Origin: Clostridium sp. UBA6640
GTDB taxonomy: Bacteria > Bacillota > Clostridia > Clostridiales > Clostridiaceae
Direction of reading: 5' to 3'
Length of the DNA: 27,231 bases
NCBI RefSeq assembly: GCF_002455975.1
Contig: NZ_DKLM01000105.1
Coordinates: 10,838-38,068, forward strand
The notes beneath the pieces were generated by a model. That model did not search any database. It was not told the DNA's origin and saw only the letters and a list, made by a program, of their open reading frames with translations. Position 1 is the first letter of the stretch. Each line of letters opens with the position of its first letter. This document shows positions 15,600-23,533 of the stretch, piece after piece. A program made the position numbers and the translations under genes.

Positions 15600-16694
15600 A
15601 TGTTTGTTGATTATAATAATAGTATCGTGAATCTTGCTTGCTCTATCTTAGAATATTTTGGTGCTGAGAGCGAACATAGTACACTAAAAGAAGTGGATGA
15701 GCTTTTGAAATATCAATATAAAAATGTAGTTATCTTGCTATTGGATGGATTAGGGGTTGATACATTACAGTATCATTTATCGGAAAATGGTTTTTTTCGA
15801 AAGAATTTGATTAAAGAGTATTCATCTGTGTTTCCTCCAACTACTACATCAGCAACTACATCTATTGAAAGTGGTTTAACCCCTTTGGAACATGGGTGGC
15901 TAGGATGGAGTTTGTATTTTAGTGAAATAAATAAAATTGTAAACGCATTTATTAATACGGAAAAAGACACAGAAATTCAGGCGGAGGATTATCATGTTGC
16001 CAGTCAATCTATACCGTATAAAAGTATTTACGAAAAAATAAGAGATGCTGGGAAAGCTAACGCATATAGTGTATCGAAATTCGGAAGTAATAAAATAAAC
16101 ACATTTGATGAATTGACCCATGAAGTAGAACGGTTGTGTGCTACCTCCGAGAAGAAATACATATATGGATATTGGGAAAATCCTGATAGCTTAATGCATG
16201 AGTTTGGTTGCTACAACAGTCTGGTTACTGAGAATATAAAAGAACTCGAAGAAAAAATAGCGGATATGTGCAAAAAATTATATGATACAGTGGTTATAGT
16301 TACTGCAGACCATGGGCATTGTAATTTGAAACATTATATTTTGAGTGATTATCCTAAGTTAATTACTATGTTAAAACGCCCAACTTCTATCGAAACAAGA
16401 GCTACAGCTTTCTATATAAAAGATGAATATTTGAATGATTTCCCCACTGAATTCAATTATAATTTTGGCAACGACTTTTTATTGTACTCAAAAGAAGAAG
16501 TTATCGAAAAGAATATATTTGGTGTTGGAAAGATACATCCTAAGTTTGAAGAATTCATAGGAGATTATTTAGCAGTAGCAATTAGTGACAAAGGTATTGT
16601 ATATTCCCAAAAATCAAATCAATTTGTTTCCAATCATGCTGGAATGACGGAACAGGAAATGAAGATACCACTTATAGCAATATGTAAAAAATGA
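15600..16694 (+). CDS. Alkaline phosphatase superfamily / type I phosphodiesterase-like protein
   Basis: The start is ATG 15600 after AGAGGGAG. The 364-residue product lacks a signal peptide. The two-metal site of the superfamily is complete: VVILLLDGLG (D49), PPTTTSATTSIESG with the nucleophile Thr near 81-83, ENPDSLMHEFG (D196, H200), VTADHGH (D237, H238) and SNHAGMTEQE (H346). This matches the type I phosphodiesterase/nucleotide pyrophosphatase branch that hydrolyses phosphodiester or phosphomonoester bonds; the substrate is unknown. A 143-bp gap before it and a 167-bp gap after it set it apart from its tightly packed neighbours. Three of its five Arg codons are CGN, against nearly all AGA in most neighbours, suggesting a separate origin. 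Confidence 0.86.
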   Translation: MFVDYNNSIVNLACSILEYFGAESEHSTLKEVDELLKYQYKNVVILLLDGLGVDTLQYHLSENGFFRKNLIKEYSSVFPPTTTSATTSIESGLTPLEHGWLGWSLYFSEINKIVNAFINTEKDTEIQAEDYHVASQSIPYKSIYEKIRDAGKANAYSVSKFGSNKINTFDELTHEVERLCATSEKKYIYGYWENPDSLMHEFGCYNSLVTENIKELEEKIADMCKKLYDTVVIVTADHGHCNLKHYILSDYPKLITMLKRPTSIETRATAFYIKDEYLNDFPTEFNYNFGNDFLLYSKEEVIEKNIFGVGKIHPKFEEFIGDYLAVAISDKGIVYSQKSNQFVSNHAGMTEQEMKIPLIAICKK

Positions 16695-16861
16695 GTATTA
16701 TCAAAAGTTGTTTCGCAATATTCTAATATGACGAACTATCAACAAAGTTATTAATATGTTATACGTAGAAAATAGTATAAAATGAAAGGAAGTTAGTTTT
16801 AGTGGGAATTTGGTACTCATTATACACTCTCTCGCTAAAGATAATATAAGGAGAATACTAT

Positions 16862-17647
16862 ATGAATTTTAAATTTGAACCTACAACCATTGAAAAGATT
16901 TCAGAATTAATGGCGGAATATACAAAGACACTGTCATCACCCTTTGATTCCTTTTTAGAAGACCATATAATGGCATCAGGTTTTTATAAGATAGTTAAAG
17001 ATTCAGTAGACATAGGCTATTTCTCAATTTTTGAAAAAAAGCTATTAACTCAATTTTATGTGAAATTTAAATATTTAAAATATGCGCAAGAAGTTTTTAG
17101 TGGTATACTTGATAAATTTTCAATAGAAGGAGCTTATGTATGTACTGCAGATGAAGTATTTTTGAGCTGCATTTGTGATGTAGAAAATAAGGAGATAAAA
17201 AATCAAGCATACTTTTTTCAAGATAATAAAGAGAATACTGAACCAGTGAAGCCCTATGGCGGAGGAGTTTTGAGATTAGCAGAAAGTGAAGACATAGAAA
17301 TAATAAATCAAATCAGTGGAGATTTTTTTGAGGACGTTCCTAAGCAAGTTGAGGAGAAAGAAATATTTATCTTTGCTGAAGGAGAAGAGGTTTTAGGCTT
17401 TGGTATAACTGAAAAAGGACAAGTATTACATGGCTACACAAGCATAGGAATGTTCACAAGTGTGGCATATAGAAAAAAGGGCATAGGCAAAGCCATAATA
17501 ACTAAGCTAAAAAAATTATGTTATGAAAATGGGGAAATTCCTATATGTGGTTGTTGGTATTATAACATTAACTCTAAAAAGACCTTAGAGAGCTGTGGAT
17601 TTGTAACAAGAACCCGTCTACTAAAGGTAGAGTTTATTCAGAAATAA
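16862..17647 (+). CDS. GNAT-family N-acetyltransferase, C-terminal GNAT domain (261 aa)
   Basis: The start is ATG 16862 after AAGGAG. Residues 1-130 form a domain not recognised by family (FLEDHIMASGFYKIVKDS, YFSIFEKKLLTQFYV), possibly a degenerate GNAT half. Residues ~135-261 are a GNAT domain: VLRLAESEDIEIINQI, IFIFAEGEEVLGFGI, IGMFTSVAYRKKGIGKAII as motif A (R-K-K-G-I-G) and NINSKKTLESCGF as motif B. It opens the second tight cluster, with only 20 bp to the next gene. Confidence 0.83.
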   Translation: MNFKFEPTTIEKISELMAEYTKTLSSPFDSFLEDHIMASGFYKIVKDSVDIGYFSIFEKKLLTQFYVKFKYLKYAQEVFSGILDKFSIEGAYVCTADEVFLSCICDVENKEIKNQAYFFQDNKENTEPVKPYGGGVLRLAESEDIEIINQISGDFFEDVPKQVEEKEIFIFAEGEEVLGFGITEKGQVLHGYTSIGMFTSVAYRKKGIGKAIITKLKKLCYENGEIPICGCWYYNINSKKTLESCGFVTRTRLLKVEFIQK

Positions 17648-17667
17648 TAGGAAGTGGGGATAATATA

Positions 17668-18120
17668 TTGAATATATATTTTAAAAATATTACAGCAGAT
17701 AATTGGAGAGAAGCTATTGCTCTAAAGATATCTAAGGAACAAGAGACATATTTACCACATTCTAACTTGATTTCAATTGCAGAATCTAAGTTTTATCCTA
17801 AGTGGACAACTTTAGGTATATATAAAGATGAAGATATTATTGGATTTTCTATGTATGGTCCAGAAGATGAGAGGGATAAAGAAATATGGTTGATTCGATA
17901 TATGATTGATGAAAAACATCAAGGACAAGGTTACGGTAAATATGCACTAGAAAAATTAATAGAAAAAATTAAAGAAGAAACTAAATGTGATGGGATTTGT
18001 TTAAGTTTTCATCCAAAGAGTAAATCAGCAGAAAAGCTTTACTCTGCTTTAGGCTTTAAGCAGTTTATTACTGGATTTGAAGCGGATGATGAGATTTTTT
18101 ATAAATTAGAAATTGAATAG
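17668..18120 (+). CDS. GNAT acetyltransferase, BltD-like (putative polyamine acetyltransferase)
   Basis: TTG 17668 is taken as the start because GTGGGGA lies seven bases upstream and no good ATG is near the beginning of the conserved region. The 150-residue protein opens with ITADNWREAIALKISKEQ and continues with LGIYKDEDIIGFSMYG, WLIRYMIDEKHQGQGYGKYA (motif A Q-G-Q-G-Y-G) and KSAEKLYSALGF. This matches the Bacillus BltD spermine/spermidine acetyltransferase pattern. Polyamine specificity is inferred from that resemblance alone. It is the first of three BltD-like genes here; the other two (18862, 19925) are much closer to each other. Confidence 0.8.
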   Translation: MNIYFKNITADNWREAIALKISKEQETYLPHSNLISIAESKFYPKWTTLGIYKDEDIIGFSMYGPEDERDKEIWLIRYMIDEKHQGQGYGKYALEKLIEKIKEETKCDGICLSFHPKSKSAEKLYSALGFKQFITGFEADDEIFYKLEIE

Positions 18121-18135
18121 GAAGGGGAGTAAAAC

Positions 18136-18741
18136 ATGGGAATATGTAAATTAGAAATGATAAATTTTTTAGAGTTAAGAGGGAACTTGGTCTATTTAAA
18201 AAAGTTAGGAAGCGAATATCTTGAGGAATACTGTGAATGTTTTAAAAATGCCAGCATCGAATCAAATGTTTTTACTGGAACAAAAGAGTTTTATACGAAA
18301 TCTAATTTAGAAAGTTTCTTAAATGCAATTGAAAATGATAGCAATCGAGTAGATTTTTTAATATTTTCTAAAGATTCTAACGAAATCGTTGGCGAAGTTG
18401 TTATCAGTGAGGTAAGTGTAAAAGATAGAAGTGCTAATATAAGAATAGGTATTAATAAAAAAGAAGATTTTAATAAAGGATATGGAAGTGAAGCTATGAT
18501 TTTAGCACTAAACTATGGTTTTGGAATGTTTAATCTTCATAGAATTGAATTAAATGTATTCGAATTTAATAAAAGAGCAATAAATGTTTATGAAAAATTA
18601 GGATTTGTAAAGGAAGGAATTAAAAGAGATAGTTTATACTTTAATCATAAATATCATAATGAAATTATAATGAGTATTTTAGAAGAGGAATTTAAACAAT
18701 TATATACAAATTATGATGAGGATTTGAAGAGCTTATTGTAA
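18136..18741 (+). CDS. GNAT-family N-acetyltransferase, RimJ/RimL type (201 aa, 'paralog A')
   Basis: The start is ATG 18136 after GGAAGGGGAG; an internal ATG seven codons on is less well placed. The layout is RimJ/RimL: ELRGNLVYLKKLGSEYL, DSNEIVGEVVISEV, IRIGINKKEDFNKGYGSEAM with motif A F-N-K-G-Y-G, LHRIELNVFEFNKRAINVYE, and a long acidic tail EEEFKQLYTNYDEDLKSLL. The 3' ~130 bp of this gene, including the tail, recur in the broken gene at 19317-19804, marking the duplication junction. It lies 15 bp after the BltD-like gene. Confidence 0.85.
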   Translation: MGICKLEMINFLELRGNLVYLKKLGSEYLEEYCECFKNASIESNVFTGTKEFYTKSNLESFLNAIENDSNRVDFLIFSKDSNEIVGEVVISEVSVKDRSANIRIGINKKEDFNKGYGSEAMILALNYGFGMFNLHRIELNVFEFNKRAINVYEKLGFVKEGIKRDSLYFNHKYHNEIIMSILEEEFKQLYTNYDEDLKSLL

Positions 18742-18816
18742 TTCACAAAAATATAAATTTAATTAAAAGTTAAAACTACATTGTTCATTTGTAGGCTATA
18801 AAACAATTAAAATCAA

Positions 18817-18840
18817 CTTCTGTACAAGCAGGTACAGAAG
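18817..18840 (+). promoter_or_regulatory. Hairpin/dyad upstream of BltD-like copy 1
   Basis: Perfect 9-bp inverted repeat CTTCTGTAC / GTACAGAAG with a 6-nt AAGCAG spacer, ending 21 bp before ATG 18862 and just ahead of GAGGAGAG. There is no T run, so it is not an obvious terminator. It may be an operator or a 5' mRNA structure. Confidence 0.6.
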
Positions 18841-18861
18841 ATATATTGAGGAGAGATAAGA

Positions 18862-19299
18862 ATGGAAATTATTTTAAAAGAAATTAACATAGACAACTGG
18901 AAAGAGTGCATTAAACTTCAAGTAGAGGAGAATCAAAGAAAATTTGTGGCTTCAAATTCCTATTCATTATTGCAATCTAAATATGAAGATCATTGTTATC
19001 CAATGGGTATATATGATGGAGAAACCATGGTGGGATTTTTAATGTATAGCTTTGATAATGATGCTAACAAATGGTGGATGGATAGATTAATGATGGACAA
19101 GCAATGTCAAGATAAAGGATATGGAAGAAAAGCTATAGGATTATTAATTGATTTATTAAAAAAAGAAAAGGGAAATATAAAACTTTATACTAGCTTTGAA
19201 CCGGAAAATGCTGTGGCTGAAAAATTATATGAAAGTATAGGATTTAGAAAAACTGGAGAAATAGCTTGGGGAGAAGTGGTTATGGAGACTCAATTATAG
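18862..19299 (+). CDS. GNAT acetyltransferase, BltD-like, copy 1 (145 aa)
   Basis: ATG 18862 follows GAGGAGAGA. The protein reads INIDNWKECIKLQVEENQ, then YPMGIYDGETMVGFLMYS, WWMDRLMMDKQCQDKGYGRK as motif A (Q-D-K-G-Y-G) and NAVAEKLYESIGFRKTGE as motif B. This is the BltD pattern. By eye it differs from copy 2 (19925) at about 25 of 145 positions, including the acetyl-CoA loop (QCQDKGYG against KHQGRGYG), so the copies have had time to diverge. It is 17 bp upstream of the broken GNAT at 19317, the same pairing as copy 2. Confidence 0.85.
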   Translation: MEIILKEINIDNWKECIKLQVEENQRKFVASNSYSLLQSKYEDHCYPMGIYDGETMVGFLMYSFDNDANKWWMDRLMMDKQCQDKGYGRKAIGLLIDLLKKEKGNIKLYTSFEPENAVAEKLYESIGFRKTGEIAWGEVVMETQL

Positions 19300-19316
19300 T
19301 TAAAGGAGAAAATATT

Positions 19317-19804
19317 ATGAACTATAATTTTTGGAAAGGTGAAAAAATTGGACTTAGAGCAGTAGAATTAAAAGATGCAGAAAATTATTACAAATGGTCA
19401 TATGATTATGATTGTGAAGCTGATAGATACTGTGATGAAATACATTTTCCAAGAAATTGTGAAGCAATGATCGATATGGTGGAGAAGAAGACAAAAGCAA
19501 TACCGGAGAATGATACATTCACATGGATTATAGAAAATATTGATGGAATAGCAATATGCAAAGGAAGCTATAAAAATAATACTAAGATATTATTTTAGAG
19601 AATTAAGATATCAAGAGGCTACTGTTTATGTGTACTCCTTCAATGAAGCTCCATGAAGCCTTAGGATTTAAAAAGGAAGGAATTAGAAGAGATAGTTTAT
19701 ACTTTAATCGTAAATATCATAATGAAATTATAATGAGTATTTTAGAGAATGAATTTAAACAATTATATGCAAATCATGATGAGGATTTAAAGAGCTTATT
19801 ATAA
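19317..19804 (+). pseudogene. Chimeric, frameshifted GNAT gene at the duplication junction
   Basis: The 5' part (MNYNFWKGEK, GLRAVELKDAE) is nearly identical to the intact gene at 20380. After the codons for IDGIA an 89-bp segment corresponding to 20617-20705, which encodes the central sheet and motif A, is missing. A second gap of 11 bp sits where the intact gene has CAATGAAagatCAATGAA, a deletion between 7-bp direct repeats. From about 19671-19681 (AAAAGGAAGG) the sequence switches to the 3' end of paralog A (18136-18741), down to its acidic tail and TAA at 19804. Translation from ATG 19317 stops at 19598 after 93 residues without an acetyl-CoA site, so it cannot be a working GNAT. Confidence 0.88.
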
Positions 19805-19879
19805 TTTATGGAGATGTAAATTAAATGAAAGATTAAAGACGTATTATTTATATGTAGGTTATAAAACAATTAAAATCAA

Positions 19880-19903
19880 CTTCTGTACAAGCAGGTACAG
19901 AAG
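19880..19903 (+). promoter_or_regulatory. Hairpin/dyad upstream of BltD-like copy 2
   Basis: Identical CTTCTGTAC / GTACAGAAG dyad with the same AAGCAG spacer as at 18817, 21 bp before ATG 19925. It is unchanged although the flanking spacer has drifted. Confidence 0.6.
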
Positions 19904-19924
19904 ATATATTAAGGAGAGATAAGA

Positions 19925-20362
19925 ATGGAAATTATTTTAAAAGAAATTAATAGAGACAACTGGGAAGAGTGCATTGAACTTCAAGTAGAAGAGAGCCAAA
20001 GAAAATTTGTAGCTTCAAATTACTATTCATTATTGGAATCCAAATATGAGGATTATTGTTATCCAATGGGTATATATGATGGAGAAGCCATGGTGGGATT
20101 TTTAATGTATAGCTTTGATGAAGATACTAACAAATGGTGGATGTGCAGACTAATGATGGATAAGAAGCATCAAGGTAGGGGATACGGAAAAAAATCTATA
20201 GAATTATTTATAGATTTAATGAAAAAAGAGAAAGGAAATATAACATTATGTACAAGCTTTGAGCCAGAAAATACTGTTGCTGATAAGCTATATGAAAGCA
20301 TAGGATTTAGAAAAACTGGAGAAATAGCTTGGGGAGAAGTGGTTATGGAGATTCAATTATAG
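19925..20362 (+). CDS. GNAT acetyltransferase, BltD-like, copy 2 (145 aa)
   Basis: ATG 19925 follows AAGGAGAGA. Same length and layout as the gene at 18862: INRDNWEECIELQVEESQ, YPMGIYDGEAMVGFLMYS, WWMCRLMMDKKHQGRGYGKK with a canonical Q-G-R-G-Y-G loop, and NTVADKLYESIGF. The loop fits the family consensus better than copy 1. It is 17 bp upstream of an intact GNAT partner at 20380, so this is the functional bicistron. Substrate inferred as polyamine or diamine from BltD resemblance only. Confidence 0.86.
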   Translation: MEIILKEINRDNWEECIELQVEESQRKFVASNYYSLLESKYEDYCYPMGIYDGEAMVGFLMYSFDEDTNKWWMCRLMMDKKHQGRGYGKKSIELFIDLMKKEKGNITLCTSFEPENTVADKLYESIGFRKTGEIAWGEVVMEIQL

Positions 20363-20379
20363 TTAAAGGAGAAAATATT

Positions 20380-20952
20380 ATGAACTATAATTTTTGGAAA
20401 GGTGAAAAAGTTGGACTTAGAGCAGTAGAATTAAAAGATGCAGAAAGTTATTACAAATGGTCCTATGATTATGATTGTGAAGCTGATAGATACTGTGATG
20501 AAATACATTTTCCAAGAAACTGTGAAGCAATGGCTAATATGGTTGAACAAAAGTCAAAAACAGCACCAGAAAATGATGAATTTACATGGATTATAGAAAA
20601 TAGCGATGGAATAGCAGTAGGAAATATAAATATTATAAATTGTAATAGTAGAATAGGAACCTTTGGATATGGGTTAGGTATATCAAGAGAATACTGGGGA
20701 AATGGATATGCAAAGGAAACTATAAAAATAATACTAAGATATTATTTTAGAGAATTAAGATATCAAAAGGCTACCGTTTATGTGTACTCCTTCAATGAAA
20801 GATCAATGAAGCTCCATGAAGCCTTAGGATTTAAAAAGGAAGGGGTAATTAGAAGAATGATATATACCAATGGAAACTATTATGATGAAGTAATCTATGG
20901 AATGACTAGTGAAGAATTTGATGAGATAGATGAAAAGCTTGAACTATGCTAA
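20380..20952 (+). CDS. GNAT-family N-acetyltransferase, RimJ/RimL type (190 aa, 'paralog B')
   Basis: The start is ATG 20380 after AAAGGAG; an in-frame extension to 20329 lies inside the previous gene. The protein reads FWKGEKVGLRAVELKDAESY, WIIENSDGIAVGNINIINC, GTFGYGLGISREYWGNGYAK (motif A W-G-N-G-Y-A), YQKATVYVYSFNERSMKLHE and EVIYGMTSEEF. All motifs are intact. All of its Arg codons are AGA, in line with the host. It is the parent of the 5' half of the broken gene at 19317. Confidence 0.87.
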   Translation: MNYNFWKGEKVGLRAVELKDAESYYKWSYDYDCEADRYCDEIHFPRNCEAMANMVEQKSKTAPENDEFTWIIENSDGIAVGNINIINCNSRIGTFGYGLGISREYWGNGYAKETIKIILRYYFRELRYQKATVYVYSFNERSMKLHEALGFKKEGVIRRMIYTNGNYYDEVIYGMTSEEFDEIDEKLELC

Positions 20953-21011
20953 AAATAAAGATTAAGTAGGAGTAATTAAAATTATACTTATGAAATTTAG
21001 AGGTCATGAAT

Positions 21012-21533
21012 ATGAAACGGATAATGATTTTAGGTTCACCAGATTCAGGAAAATCCACATTAGCTAAGAGTATAGGAGAAATAACTGGCATAGAGGTAAT
21101 TCATTTAGATACTTTGTTTTGGGCGCCAGGATGGGTTAAGGTTCCTAGTGAAAAATTTAGCGAGAGAGTTAAAAGTTATGTTGAAAAAGAATCTTGGATT
21201 ATGGATGGAAATTATAGTGGAGTTTTAGATATAAGACTTAATACTGCTGATACAATAATTTTTATTGATGTGCCAAGGGGGAAATGTTTATATAGGGTAG
21301 TTAAGAGAAGATTTAAATATAGTGGCAAAACAAGAAGTGACTTGACAGTAGGATGTAACGAGAAAATAGACTGGGAATTTATAAAATGGATATGGAATTT
21401 CCATAAAGATAGTAAACCTACTATATTAAAAGAAATAGAAGAAAAATCAGAGGGAAAAGAAGTATATTGTTTAAAGAATAAAGAGGATATAGAGTTCTGT
21501 ATTAATCAGATAAAGAAAAGAAGAAATATATAA
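21012..21533 (+). CDS. P-loop nucleotide kinase, FlaR/topology-modulation-protein-like
   Basis: AGAGG at 20999-21003 favours ATG 21012 (spacing 8) over ATG 21006 (spacing 2). The 173-residue product begins MKRIMILGSPDSGKSTLAK, a Walker A loop (GSPDSGKST). It continues with VIHLDTLFW, SWIMDGNYSG, DTIIFIDVPRGKCLYRVVKR and EKIDWEFIKWIWNFHKDSKP, the word pattern of the adenylate-kinase-like proteins annotated as 'topology modulation protein' or FlaR. The true substrate of that family is not established. It sits between acetyltransferases and hydrolases, so phosphorylation of a small molecule would fit, but this is speculative. Confidence 0.82.
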   Translation: MKRIMILGSPDSGKSTLAKSIGEITGIEVIHLDTLFWAPGWVKVPSEKFSERVKSYVEKESWIMDGNYSGVLDIRLNTADTIIFIDVPRGKCLYRVVKRRFKYSGKTRSDLTVGCNEKIDWEFIKWIWNFHKDSKPTILKEIEEKSEGKEVYCLKNKEDIEFCINQIKKRRNI

Positions 21534-21574
21534 GCTATTTTTTGAAAAATAATAATAAATAAAGGCGGGTTAGC

Positions 21575-22477
21575 ATGGACATAGAATTAATAAATATAGG
21601 AGATGCAATATTAGAAGGTTTTATTCAAGGTACAGGTGAACAAGTTGTAGTGATTGAAACAGGGCTTGGATCTCTATTTTATGATTGGTATGATATAGCA
21701 AAAGAAGTTTCTAAGAAAGCAACAGTAATTTTATATCATAGAGAGGGCTATGGAAACAGTTCAATAGCAAAAGAGAAATGCACAACAAGAAGAGTAGCTG
21801 AAAATTTAAAATTATTGTTAGCAAAAAAAGGTATCAATGAACCAGTAATATTAGTAGGACATTCTTTTGGAGGAATGTGTGTGCTCAACTTTGCAAAATT
21901 ATATCCAGAAATGGTGAAGGCTTTAGTTTTGGTGGACTCATCTCCAGTAGAAATGTATAAAGTAGAAAATTTAAAAAGACAGCTCCAATCCATACAAGAA
22001 AAATATCCTACAGTTAAGGCAATAGAAAGATTAAAGAAGCTAGGTAATATCAATGAGGATGAGCTTAAAAAAGAAATTAATCCAAGCATTTTAGGTTATA
22101 ATAGTGGATTTTCGAAAGAAATTCAGGAAAGTATAAGAAAAGCTTTAACTAGTTCTAAGTTTTACAGAGCTCAAAGTTCTGAACTCGAAAATATGATAGA
22201 CAGTGGGATAGAGATAGAGAAGCTGTCTATAGAAATGTTAAAGGATATGCCAATAAAATCAATAGTAAGAGATGAAGACATAGAAATAAATAAATTAATA
22301 AAGGTTGGAATACCGGAAGCTGAAGCGAGAACTTTTGAAAATTTACTTCAAGAGTTGAATAGAGAAAAACTAAATTATTCATCAAAATCAGAACTAATCT
22401 TGGCTAAAGGTTCAGGGCATAATGTTCATAAAGGTTATCCAGAGATAATTTTAGAAACTATTGATAAAGTATTGTAG
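21575..22477 (+). CDS. Alpha/beta hydrolase (300 aa)
   Basis: The start is ATG 21575 after GGCGGG. Canonical alpha/beta hydrolase order: VVVIETGLGSLFYDW (oxyanion segment), VILYHREGYGNS, nucleophile elbow LVGHSFGGMC (Ser97) and ALVLVDSSP. A helical cap of about 110 residues follows (VENLKRQLQSIQEKYP, IRKALTSSKFYRAQSSELEN), then LILAKGSGHNVHKGYPEII with the catalytic His. It is cytoplasmic, and the substrate (ester, lactone or similar) cannot be told. It is preceded by only 41 bp and followed by an 88-bp gap before the next GNAT. Confidence 0.87.
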   Translation: MDIELINIGDAILEGFIQGTGEQVVVIETGLGSLFYDWYDIAKEVSKKATVILYHREGYGNSSIAKEKCTTRRVAENLKLLLAKKGINEPVILVGHSFGGMCVLNFAKLYPEMVKALVLVDSSPVEMYKVENLKRQLQSIQEKYPTVKAIERLKKLGNINEDELKKEINPSILGYNSGFSKEIQESIRKALTSSKFYRAQSSELENMIDSGIEIEKLSIEMLKDMPIKSIVRDEDIEINKLIKVGIPEAEARTFENLLQELNREKLNYSSKSELILAKGSGHNVHKGYPEIILETIDKVL

Positions 22478-22565
22478 CTATTAAAAGTATATATCTGGCT
22501 ATTTAGATTACATATTAGGGAAGCAGTAGATTAAAAGTCATATTATCAATAAAGGATGGTATAAA

Positions 22566-23462
22566 ATGAAAATTGAGAATTTATCACAAGAAAGAATGGG
22601 AGGTTTCATAAGTTATTGTAAGAGTCATAGAAAAGAAGTAGATGATAGCTTCTTATATGATGAGGATTTAGAAAAGTTTAAACTTGGTGAAGAAAACCCA
22701 ACCTACCTTTTAATGGATGAGGAAGAGAATATTATTGGAGTAGCTTCTCTTATTATTGATGAATATTATAAAAAAGGTAAAAGGGGTAGATTTAGAATAT
22801 TTCATAGCATAACAAATAATGTAGAATATTACAGAAAGCTGCTAAGAGCAATATTAAAACATACAGAAGATATAAATAAGATATTTGTTTTTGCCAAAGA
22901 AGAGGAGAAAGATACTATAAATATTCTTAATAGTTTGAATTTTTATATTGAAAGATATTCCTTTCATCTTAAAAGAGATATAAAGCCTATAGCAGAATCA
23001 ATATTTCCTGAAGGGTTTAATTTAAAAACTTTTGATTTTAATAGAGATGAGGAGCATTGGTGTGAAGTTAGAAATGCAGGATTTGCAAAACTTAAAGGTA
23101 GTGAAACACCTAGAACTCCTGAAATGATAAGTGAAATGCAATATGATGGAGACTTATTACCAGGAGGTATGAAAATTCTATATAACCATGATGAGCCAGT
23201 TGGAATAGTGGGTGTGTCAAGTGAGATTGAAGAGAGCATAGAATATGCATTTATATATTCTCTAGCAGTAAAGCCTGAGTATCAAGGAAAAGCTCTTGGA
23301 AGAAACCTTTTAAGATCAGCTTTGCACCATGGAAAAACTCTTGGTATAGATAGGGGGATGCTCACTGTGAATGGAGAAAATGATAAGGCTTTAAGTTTAT
23401 ATCTTAAGGAAGGTTTTTATAAGGATAAAGTAGTAATTTGCTATAACTATGATATAAGGTAA
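22566..23462 (+). CDS. Double-GNAT acetyltransferase (298 aa)
   Basis: The start is ATG 22566 after AAAGGATGG. Two GNAT-like halves are visible, as in mycothiol-synthase-type proteins. The N-terminal half (YLLMDEEENIIGVASLII, DTINILNSLNFYIERYSF) lacks a clear acetyl-CoA loop. The C-terminal half has MKILYNHDEPVGIVGVSS, FIYSLAVKPEYQGKALGRNL (Q-G-K-A-L-G, Ala for the usual middle Gly) and NDKALSLYLKEGFYKDK. The second domain is probably the active one. Mycothiol itself is absent from Firmicutes, so only the architecture is comparable. Confidence 0.83.
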   Translation: MKIENLSQERMGGFISYCKSHRKEVDDSFLYDEDLEKFKLGEENPTYLLMDEEENIIGVASLIIDEYYKKGKRGRFRIFHSITNNVEYYRKLLRAILKHTEDINKIFVFAKEEEKDTINILNSLNFYIERYSFHLKRDIKPIAESIFPEGFNLKTFDFNRDEEHWCEVRNAGFAKLKGSETPRTPEMISEMQYDGDLLPGGMKILYNHDEPVGIVGVSSEIEESIEYAFIYSLAVKPEYQGKALGRNLLRSALHHGKTLGIDRGMLTVNGENDKALSLYLKEGFYKDKVVICYNYDIR

Positions 23463-23533
23463 ATTGTTAGTGGATTAGGGATGTTTTTTAAGGCTTAGTA
23501 AAAAGAGTTAAATATGTATTGGAGGAACCGTAA

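Larger units (their letters stand above)
18745..20380 (+). repeat. Tandem duplication, period 1063 bp
   Basis: The block made of the spacer hairpin, BltD-like gene and 5' part of the adjoining GNAT is present twice. Equivalent points are ATG 18862 and 19925 (offset 1063), hairpins at 18817 and 19880 (1063), and GNAT starts at 19317 and 20380 (1063). The equal offsets show no net insertion or deletion over this part. The broken gene 19317-19804 spans the junction. Confidence 0.9.

Noticed and set aside
18842..18847. TATATT after the dyad as a MerR-type promoter with the dyad as spacer
   Set aside because: No -35 box at 19-20 bp and transcription would start inside the ribosome binding site.
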